64,000 bases of DNA from NCBI RefSeq assembly GCF_016185115.1, contig NZ_JACPOF010000004.1, positions 241,979 through 305,978 on the forward strand. The letters are read 5' to 3'. Both the position numbers and the translations under genes were made by a program. This document shows positions 58,077-64,000 of this stretch, piece after piece. This DNA comes from Polaromonas sp. (GTDB lineage Bacteria; Pseudomonadota; Gammaproteobacteria; Burkholderiales; Burkholderiaceae_C). The notes beneath the pieces are model-generated. The model had not been told where the DNA came from. It ran no database searches and saw nothing but the letters and a program-made list of their open reading frames with translations. Each line of letters starts with the position of its first letter. The first letter of the stretch is position 1.

Positions 58077-59600
58077 CTAAACCAGCCGCCGAATAGACTT
58101 CTTTTTCCAAACCAGCCGGTAATACGCCGTCTGCAACCCCAGCATGGCAATGAAGGCGGCGGGATAGGCAATCCAGATGCCGTTGATGCCGATGCGGTGG
58201 CTCATGAACCACGCCACCGGCACTTCGACCAGCGCGATGCAGAGTATGGAGATCGCTGTCGGCACCAGTACCGAGCCACTGGCGCGCATGATGCCTGACA
58301 GCACCGAGGCCATGCCGAAGATGATGCTGCTCCAGAGCATGATGTGCAGCAGCGTCTGGGCCAGGTCGATGACCGGGCCGCTGGTGATGAAAAATCCCAT
58401 CAGGTGGCGTGAGAACAAATAGCCGAGCACCACCAGCACGCCCGTCAGCGCCAGGTTCATCAGCAGGCCCGTGCGCGCAATGGCGCCCAGCTTGTCAGAG
58501 CGGCCGGCACCAATCGCCTGTGCCCCAAGGATGGAAGCAGTGATCGCAATCGAGATCGCCGGGAACTGCACATAAGCCACCACCTGGTTCACCGCACCGT
58601 AGGCCGCCGTGGCATTGGAGCCATAGCTGTTGACCATCGAGAGCAGGGCGACTTCGGCCAGCGAGATCACGATCATCTGCACACCCGTCGGCACGCCGAC
58701 CTTGAGCACGGTTTTCAGTATCGGGAGGTTGATACGCAGCTTCTGCACAAACTCGGCATCGGGTGCCAGCGGGCTTTTGATCTTGCGCAGCCGGAACGCC
58801 AGCCAGACCATGGCGACCAGCATGGACAGCACAGACGCCACTGCACCGCTGGCCACGCCGAGCTGCGGCAACCCGCCCCAGCCGCGTATCAGCGCCGGTG
58901 TGACCAGAAGGCCGACCACGGTAGAGATCAGCAGTGTGTAGAGCGGGGTAACGGTATCGCCCACACCGCGCAGCATGGCGGTTGAGAGCAGGAACATGAA
59001 AAGCCCCGGGCCGGCCAGCATCATGATGCGGGCATAGAGCGTGGCTTCAAGAAGGATGTCGGCGGGCGTGCCCAGTGCCTTGAGCATGGGGCCGGTGAAA
59101 GTGCCGCCAAAGATGGCGACCAGCACGCCGAAAGCCACGCCCACGGTCAGCGTGGTGCCGGCCACCGACTTGACCTTGCCGATGTCGCGCGCCCCCCAGG
59201 CCTGACCGATCAGCACAGACGCGCCTGCGCCCAGGCCTATGGTGAAGGCGATAAAAAAGAACAGGATGGGGAAGAAGCTTGAGACCGCCGCCAGCGCGCC
59301 CACGCCAATCATCTGGCCGACATAAACGTTGTTGAGCGTGCCTGACAGTGACTGCAGGATGTTGCTCAGAAGCATGGGCGCCAGGAAGGCGATGAAGGTT
59401 TTCCACAGCGGTATGCCGTCGGACATGGGCGGGCGCCTGTGCGCCGAGGCGGGCGGCGTGGCCAGCGGCGGCACAGGGTCGGCCACGGTTGCCGGCGGCG
59501 CTGCAATCTCGCCAGCCACGCGCACATCTTCTTCGCAGACATCGGTTTCCAGTTTGTGGTCGAGTGCGCTGATGTCGGCGCCCAGGGTTTGGTTTTTCAT
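58077..59600 (-). CDS. MATE family efflux transporter
   Basis: 507 residues, about 12 helices after an unusual 65-residue acidic and Pro/Ala-rich cytosolic N-terminus (DVCEEDVRVAGEIAAPPATV). Family segments: MLLSNILQSLSGTLNNVYVGQMIGVGALAAVSSFFP and AQAIGAGRSDKLGAIARTGL in the second half. It exports cationic drugs or metabolites by Na+ or H+ antiport. Its start overlaps the DUF2239 stop by 4 bases, so both are one operon. Confidence 0.93.
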   Translation of the reverse strand: MKNQTLGADISALDHKLETDVCEEDVRVAGEIAAPPATVADPVPPLATPPASAHRRPPMSDGIPLWKTFIAFLAPMLLSNILQSLSGTLNNVYVGQMIGVGALAAVSSFFPILFFFIAFTIGLGAGASVLIGQAWGARDIGKVKSVAGTTLTVGVAFGVLVAIFGGTFTGPMLKALGTPADILLEATLYARIMMLAGPGLFMFLLSTAMLRGVGDTVTPLYTLLISTVVGLLVTPALIRGWGGLPQLGVASGAVASVLSMLVAMVWLAFRLRKIKSPLAPDAEFVQKLRINLPILKTVLKVGVPTGVQMIVISLAEVALLSMVNSYGSNATAAYGAVNQVVAYVQFPAISIAITASILGAQAIGAGRSDKLGAIARTGLLMNLALTGVLVVLGYLFSRHLMGFFITSGPVIDLAQTLLHIMLWSSIIFGMASVLSGIMRASGSVLVPTAISILCIALVEVPVAWFMSHRIGINGIWIAYPAAFIAMLGLQTAYYRLVWKKKSIRRLV

Positions 59601-60244
59601 GTTGTTTGTTTCCAGCTGCCGGCGGCTAATTTGCCCAGGTAATTTTTTACGTCTTCAGGCCACGCGGCCACAAGCGACGCAAAGCGCGCCTCGTCGTCGG
59701 CGAACAGCGCACGCGTGGCTTCTTCAAAGCCCGGCAGGTCGCCCGCCATTTCGGTCATGAAGCGGTAGGCCGCCTCACGCGAGGCCCGCGCCGCATCGCG
59801 GCCTTCGTTGCTGCGGCGGGCATCTTCAACCAGCTTGCGCAGTGCGACCGACGCGCCACCCGGCTGGCTGGCCAGCCACTCCCAATGACGCGGCAGCAGG
59901 GTGACCTCACGTGCGACAACGCCCAGTTTGGGTCGGCCTACGGCTCGGGTGGCCGGGCTTGCCTGCGGATCTGAGGCGGGTGCGTTGCTGTCGGTCGCAT
60001 TGGCTTCGTCGACTGCTGTATCCGGTTCAACGGCTTCCGGCCGCAGGTCGAAGTCCAGCCGTGAGCCCGTAGCGTCATCGAAAACGCGAACAAGGTCCTG
60101 GGTTGGCGGCAGTGCCCGCAGCATTTTGAGAACTTCGGCGCGGGGGCCGGCGGTAATGCGCTGGAAACCGGCAAATGCGGTGAGCAGGGTCGGGGAGGGC
60201 GTAGATGCGTGCACAGAGGCTCTCGTTAATTCATTAAAACCCAA
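59597..60244 (-). CDS. DUF2239 family protein
   Basis: 215 residues. The DUF2239 pattern: TAFAGFQRITAGPRAEVLKML, VFDDATGSRLDFDLR, then VGRPKLGVVAREVTLLPRHWEWLASQPGGASVALRKLVEDARR, and a helical end. The GRPKLGVVAREVTLLPRHWEWL part suggests a small DNA-binding or regulatory protein, but function is not established. It is co-transcribed with the MATE exporter and preceded by two operator-like sites, one of which lies just before its start codon, consistent with self-control. Confidence 0.82.
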   Translation of the reverse strand: MGFNELTRASVHASTPSPTLLTAFAGFQRITAGPRAEVLKMLRALPPTQDLVRVFDDATGSRLDFDLRPEAVEPDTAVDEANATDSNAPASDPQASPATRAVGRPKLGVVAREVTLLPRHWEWLASQPGGASVALRKLVEDARRSNEGRDAARASREAAYRFMTEMAGDLPGFEEATRALFADDEARFASLVAAWPEDVKNYLGKLAAGSWKQTT

Positions 60245-60246
60245 TA

Positions 60247-60286
60247 TTACCCGGGTTAAATTGTCGCGTCAATTAAATCCGGGTAA
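60247..60286. promoter_or_regulatory. Paired operator-like sites before the DUF2239-MATE operon
   Basis: TTACCCGGGTTAA (60247-60259) is nearly palindromic, and TTAAATCCGGGTAA (60273-60286) is an inverted relative of it, with centres about 27 bp apart. They start 3 bases upstream of the DUF2239 start codon and lie in AT-rich DNA with AATATT-type elements. Two such sites suggest cooperative binding of a dimeric regulator. Confidence 0.6.
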
Positions 60287-60445
60287 AAATACAAAATTCC
60301 ATGTTTTAACTACATAAAAATCTAAACTATCAATTTAATATTCTTTTGGGTTTTAGAAAAATGACTTTACATTCCTTTCCTGTTCAAAAAGAGCTGGTTA
60401 CTTCCACAAGAAGACACCGGCCACATCAAGGTCTGGCTGGTTCGC

Positions 60446-61615
60446 ATGATTGAGCTCAAGGGTATTTTTCAAACTTACAAGGGGCAGTCCGGCCCGGTCG
60501 AGGCCCTCAGGGACGTCGATCTGCACATCAGGCCGGGGGAGGTCTTTGGCATCATCGGCCGAAGCGGCGCCGGCAAAAGCTCGCTGGTGCGGGCCATCAA
60601 CCTGCTGAACCGCCCGACGGCCGGGCAGGTGATCGTCGGTGGCCGCGACCTGACAACGCTGGACGGCGATACGCTGCGGGTTGCCAGGCGTGACATCGGC
60701 ATCATCTTCCAGCACTTCAATTTGCTGTCTTCGCGCACGGTGTATGACAACGTGGCCCTGCCGCTGGAAATCGCCGGGCTCAGTGCTGGCGAGATCAAAA
60801 CCCGCATCACGCCGCTGCTCGACCTGGTCGGTTTGTCTGCGCTCAAGGACCGCTACCCCGCCCAGATCAGTGGCGGGCAAAAGCAGCGTGTGGGCATTGC
60901 GCGCGCCCTGGCCAACCGCCCACAGGTGTTACTGTCAGATGAGGCCACCTCTGCGCTTGACCCGGAAACCACACGCTCCATCCTGGCACTGCTCAGGCAG
61001 ATCAACAAGGAGTTCGGCCTCACCGTGGTGCTGATCACGCACCAGATGCAGGTCATCAAGCAGGTCGCCGACCGTGTGGCCGTGATCGACGCCGGGCGCA
61101 TTGTCGAAAGCGGGCCGGTAATCGATGTGTTTACCCGTCCGCAGCATGACACCACACGCAGCCTGATTGACGAGATCCTGCCGCAGGACTTGCCCGAGAG
61201 CGTGCTGGCGCGCATACGCACCTTGCAGCAGGCTGAAACTGCCGTGCCCGGGCACGAAGGGCGGCTGTTGCGGCTGTCGTTTGCGGGTGATGACTCTGAC
61301 AAGCCGCTGCTGTCGGATGTGATCCGCAACTTTGGCATTGACCTGTCCATCGTGCATGGCCAGGTCGACGAGATCCAGGGCAAGCCCTTCGGCTCGCTGG
61401 CGGTGTTTGCGCGTGGGCACAACGAGCAGCTTGATGCGGCGCTGGTGCATCTGCGCGCGGCGGGTGTTCATGTCGATGAAGTGAATGATTTGTCAGCCAA
61501 AGTCCTGGTGGGAGCAGTGCGCAGCGCCGGGCCGCCCCAAGCAAGCACAGCCCCCTCGGGGGGCAGCGCATTACACGAAGTGAAAAGCGTGGGGGCTATT
61601 AGTCATGTTCGGTAA
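60446..61615 (+). CDS. metN: Methionine ABC transporter ATP-binding protein with repeat-derived tail
   Basis: 389 residues; typical MetN is near 345. Walker A GRSGAGKS, signature [15 protein letters not shown], Walker [14 protein letters not shown], and a C-terminal NIL (methionine-sensing) domain ([35 protein letters not shown]). The domain ends near AKVLVGAV. The last 30 or so residues are read from a GC-rich repeat (61530-61604) and overlap the metI start by 11 bases. In the family the NIL domain binds methionine and slows transport. Confidence 0.95.
   Translation: MIELKGIFQTYKGQSGPVEALRDVDLHIRPGEVFGIIGRSGAGKSSLVRAINLLNRPTAGQVIVGGRDLTTLDGDTLRVARRDIGIIFQHFNLLSSRTVYDNVALPLEIAGLSAGEIKTRITPLLDLVGLSALKDRYPAQISGGQKQRVGIARALANRPQVLLSDEATSALDPETTRSILALLRQINKEFGLTVVLITHQMQVIKQVADRVAVIDAGRIVESGPVIDVFTRPQHDTTRSLIDEILPQDLPESVLARIRTLQQAETAVPGHEGRLLRLSFAGDDSDKPLLSDVIRNFGIDLSIVHGQVDEIQGKPFGSLAVFARGHNEQLDAALVHLRAAGVHVDEVNDLSAKVLVGAVRSAGPPQASTAPSGGSALHEVKSVGAISHVR
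61530..61604. repeat. GC-rich dispersed repeat inside the 3' end of metN
   Basis: GCCGGGCCGCCCCAAGCAAG, ACAGCCCCCTCGGGGGGCAG and TACACGAAGTGAAAAGCGTG match the copy before yggX. It is translated as the C-terminus of MetN and runs to the base before the metI start codon. Confidence 0.85.
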
Positions 61616-62270
61616 TTTTTCAGAAGCCCTGCTGGCGCTGTTTGCGACCTCGCTCTGGGAAACCATCGTCATGGTCGGCATCTCCGGTTTTGTAGGCGCG
61701 CTGCTGGGCATTCCACTCGGGGTGTACCTGCGGCTCAGCGACGAAGGTGGCGTGCTGCAAAACCGTGTGGCCAATACCGCTGTGGGCGGCATCGTGAATG
61801 CCGTGCGCTCTACGCCCTTCATCATTTTGCTGGTGGCCATCATCCCGATGACACGTTTCATCACGGGTTCGTCGATAGGTACTGCCGCCGCCGTGGTGCC
61901 GCTGACGATTGCTGCCGCGCCCTTTGTGGCCCGGCTGGTCGAGGCATCGCTGCGTGAGGTCGACCACGGCCTGATTGAAGCGGCGCTGGCCATGGGCGCG
62001 ACCACGCGGCAGATCGTATTCAAGGTTCTGCTGCCCGAAGCCTTGCCCGGCATCATCGCGGGCCTGACCATCACGTTTGTCAGCCTGACCGGCTATTCGG
62101 CCATGGCAGGCGCCATTGGCGGCGGCGGGCTCGGTGACCTGGGCATCCGTTACGGCTACCAGCGCTTTTTGCCAGAGATCATGCTGGCCGTGGTGCTGGT
62201 GCTCATCCTCTTCGTGCAAGCCGTACAAAGCCTGGGCGACTGGGCTGTAAGAAAGCTGAGCCACAAATGA
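61605..62270 (+). CDS. metI: Methionine ABC transporter permease
   Basis: 221 residues, five helices ([27 protein letters not shown]), EAA loop [26 protein letters not shown] and the conserved [15 protein letters not shown] near the end. It starts inside the metN 3' end (11-base overlap). Inner membrane partner of MetN and MetQ. Confidence 0.96.
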   Translation: MFGNFSEALLALFATSLWETIVMVGISGFVGALLGIPLGVYLRLSDEGGVLQNRVANTAVGGIVNAVRSTPFIILLVAIIPMTRFITGSSIGTAAAVVPLTIAAAPFVARLVEASLREVDHGLIEAALAMGATTRQIVFKVLLPEALPGIIAGLTITFVSLTGYSAMAGAIGGGGLGDLGIRYGYQRFLPEIMLAVVLVLILFVQAVQSLGDWAVRKLSHK

Positions 62271-62366
62271 AAGCCCTCATGCACCTGCCCCATCACCGAT
62301 GTTGATGCAGCGCCTTCAACCCTCAAACATATTTCGAATCAACTTACCCATCCAGAGAAAGTCATC

Positions 62367-63161
62367 ATGAACAAACGCACCCTTATCCAGTCCGCCGCCG
62401 CGCTCGCGCTCTCCATCGCCTTCACCGGCGCAGCCCTGGCGCAGGACAAACCGCTCAAGATTGGCGTCACCGCCGGTCCGCACGCGCAGATTTTTGAGCA
62501 GGTCAAAAAGATTGCCGAGAAAGACGGCCTGAAGATCCAGATCGTCGAGTTCACCGACTACGTGCAGCCCAACGCAGCGCTCGCCGCCGGCGACCTTGAT
62601 GCCAACAGCTACCAGCACAAGCCTTACCTCGACCAGCAGGTCAAAGACCGCGGCTACAAGATCACGAATGTGGGCTACACCGTCAACTTCCCGATCGGGC
62701 TGTACTCGAAAAAGGTCAAAAGCCTGGCCGAACTGAAAGAGGGCGCACGTTTCGGCATCCCGAATGACCCGACCAACGGCGGCCGTGTGCTGCTGGTGCT
62801 GCAGGACAAGGGCCTGATCAAACTCAAGCCGGAAGCCGGCCTCAAAGCCACGCCGCTGGACGTGATCGACAACCCGAAGAAGATCAAATTCGTTGAGCTC
62901 GATGCCGCCCAACTGCCACGTTCGCTCGACGACCTGGATGCCTCGGCCGTCAACACCAACTTTGCGCTGTCTGCCGGCCTGAACCCGAAAGACGCGATTG
63001 CCCAGGAAGCTGCCAAATCGCCATACGTCAACCTGTTGGCCGTGCGCGAGCAGGATAAGACCAAGCCGTGGGTAGCCAAGCTGGTCAAGGCCTACCAGTC
63101 TGAAGAAGTCCGCAAATTCATACAGACCGAATTCAAGGGTGCAGTGCTGGCCGGGTTCTGA
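62367..63161 (+). CDS. metQ: Methionine ABC transporter substrate-binding protein
   Basis: 264 residues. Signal peptide MNKRTLIQSAAALALSIAFT with cleavage near ALAQ; there is no lipobox cysteine, unlike many MetQ lipoproteins, so it is probably free in the periplasm. NlpA/MetQ motifs: LKIGVTAGPHAQIFEQVKK, VEFTDYVQPNAALAAGDLDANSYQHKPYLD, FGIPNDPTNGGRVLLVL. Followed by a strong terminator. Confidence 0.95.
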   Translation: MNKRTLIQSAAALALSIAFTGAALAQDKPLKIGVTAGPHAQIFEQVKKIAEKDGLKIQIVEFTDYVQPNAALAAGDLDANSYQHKPYLDQQVKDRGYKITNVGYTVNFPIGLYSKKVKSLAELKEGARFGIPNDPTNGGRVLLVLQDKGLIKLKPEAGLKATPLDVIDNPKKIKFVELDAAQLPRSLDDLDASAVNTNFALSAGLNPKDAIAQEAAKSPYVNLLAVREQDKTKPWVAKLVKAYQSEEVRKFIQTEFKGAVLAGF

Positions 63162-63181
63162 GCCTTTCCGCCACTTCCTTG

Positions 63182-63212
63182 AAAAAGCCTGCCTTACGCA
63201 GGCTTTTCTTTT
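63182..63212 (+). terminator. Terminator of the metNIQ operon
   Basis: AAAAGCCTGC (63183-63192) and GCAGGCTTTT (63198-63207) pair perfectly over 10 bp around CTTAC, followed by CTTTTGGG. It lies 21 bases after the metQ stop codon. The hairpin is A-rich on its 5' side, so it could also work from the other strand. Confidence 0.9.
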
Positions 63213-63273
63213 GGGTTGTAATCGCAGGCTGTACTTCTGAATGCACCCCACTGACGAATAGCAAGGACTGGTG

Positions 63274-64000
63274 ATGGCCGTTTTTGATACCCGCGAGATT
63301 GTTTCCGCCCTGAATGGCCTGCGGGCCGACTGGCGAGAATCGCAAAAGCGATCCCTGGAGCCGGGCGGCCGCGAGTTCCCCTCACGCGACGCGCTGGCCG
63401 CCATCGTCGAGCAGCTCAAGGGCGCGCTCTTTCCCATGCGGCTGGGCCCTACAGACTTGCGCCACGAGAGCGAAGATTTCTACGTCGGCTACACGCTGGA
63501 CTCAGCCCTTCATGCGCTGCTGGTGCAGATGCGGCTGGAACTGGCCTACAGCGCACGCCAGCAGTCGCGCACGGAAGCAGACATAGAAGCCGACGCGGTG
63601 AAGGCTGCGCGCAGTTTTGCGGCGGCGCTGCCCGGTATTCGCAGCCTGCTCGACAAGGACGTGCTGGCCGCCTACAACGGTGACCCTGCGGCGCGAAGTG
63701 TTGATGAAGTGCTGCTCTGCTACCCGGGCGTGCTGGCGCTGATCCACCACCGGCTGGCACACCAGCTGTACGGCTTGGGCCTGCCGCTGCTGGCGCGCAT
63801 TGTGGCCGAGCTGGCGCACAGCCAGACGGGCATAGACATTCACCCCGGCGCGCAGATCGGCGAAGGTTTTTTCATGGACCACGGCACAGGCGTGGTGATA
63901 GGCGAGACCGCAGTGATCGGCAAACGCGTTAGGCTCTACCAGGCCGTGACGCTGGGCGCCAAACGCTTCCCGACCGACCAGGAAGGCAACCTGCAAAAAG
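63274..64000 (+). CDS. Serine O-acetyltransferase, EpsC/CysE type (3' end outside window)
   Basis: The frame from ATG 63274 (MAVFDTREIVSALNG) is open to the window end, 242 residues seen. The C-terminal part is the left-handed beta-helix of serine acetyltransferases: GIDIHPGAQIGEGFFMDHGT, GVVIGETAVIGKRVRLYQAV and TLGAKRF, with the catalytic His in MDHGTG. The long N-terminal helical domain is like EpsC proteins. It makes O-acetylserine, the acceptor for sulfide from CysI. The sulfur theme agrees with its neighbours. The C-terminus, which decides feedback inhibition by cysteine, is missing. Confidence 0.93.
   Translation, partial: MAVFDTREIVSALNGLRADWRESQKRSLEPGGREFPSRDALAAIVEQLKGALFPMRLGPTDLRHESEDFYVGYTLDSALHALLVQMRLELAYSARQQSRTEADIEADAVKAARSFAAALPGIRSLLDKDVLAAYNGDPAARSVDEVLLCYPGVLALIHHRLAHQLYGLGLPLLARIVAELAHSQTGIDIHPGAQIGEGFFMDHGTGVVIGETAVIGKRVRLYQAVTLGAKRFPTDQEGNLQK

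Overview
The window looks like chromosomal DNA of a betaproteobacterium of the order Burkholderiales, most likely family Comamonadaceae (Polaromonas, Rhodoferax or Variovorax type). The reasons are the high GC of most genes, many Bug/TctC-type solute-binding proteins, a CysI-DUF934-CysH-CysD-CysN sulfate assimilation order, DUF4148 and DUF2239 proteins, and two families of dispersed repeats: a GC-rich one with a CCGGCTTTGCCGG-like core and an AT-rich one with a CACGTGCGTAT core. The genus is inference; no 16S gene is present.

Layout. 0-0.3 kb: tRNA-Asn with its terminator. 0.3-10.2 kb: a LacI-type regulator and, divergent from it, a promoter with a textbook LacI-family operator driving a probable catabolic operon: two beta-hydroxyacid dehydrogenases, an amidohydrolase, a Bug binding protein, a two-subunit molybdenum hydroxylase, an NMT1-like protein without signal peptide and an AhpD/CMD-like protein. 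The substrate is unknown. 10.3-13.1 kb: a periplasmic phosphatase-like protein, thiD and a CytX-like permease. 13.3-21.0 kb (minus): a sulfur assimilation block, TauE/SafE exporter, cysI, DUF934, cysH, cysD, cysN, fdxA and a ferredoxin-NADP reductase. 21.2-24.8 kb: a receiver-like protein, mnmC and yggX. 24.9-32.3 kb: orphan sbp, then ssuE-ssuA-ssuA-ssuD-ssuC-ssuB-mop for organosulfonate use. 32.5-38.6 kb: small thiol/redox proteins, a CoA-transferase divergent from a Bug protein, DUF6172, two GAF proteins and a glycine-rich RNA-binding protein.

38.65-41.15 kb is a low-GC island with a tightly packed operon of three unrecognised genes; the third has a Cys/His pattern like a permuted papain-fold peptidase. 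Its right edge carries a decayed tRNA-Asn 3' half and an 11-bp direct repeat, the best trace of lateral transfer in the window. 41.15-47.9 kb: an RhlE-like helicase, a DUF4148 protein, a LysR regulator, a 2OG oxygenase, a phospholipase-D/cardiolipin synthase and alkB. 47.9-56.4 kb: a GntR/FCD regulator and a probable aromatic-ring catabolic cluster (extradiol dioxygenase-like, FAH-family hydrolase, NIPSNAP) with a branched-chain-type ABC importer that contains a LivM-LivG fusion. 56.4-58.1 kb: a zinc-finger remnant, a lower-GC gene of unknown function, and a gene-free AT-rich stretch with an orphan terminator and a large inverted repeat. 58.1-60.3 kb: MATE exporter and DUF2239 protein behind paired operator-like sites. 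60.4-64.0 kb: metNIQ and the start of a serine O-acetyltransferase.

Sulfur is the main theme: sulfate and sulfonate uptake and reduction, methionine uptake and O-acetylserine synthesis all occur here. Two aspects deserve most attention: the undescribed catabolic operon at 1.5-10.2 kb and the low-GC three-gene cassette at 38.9-40.9 kb.
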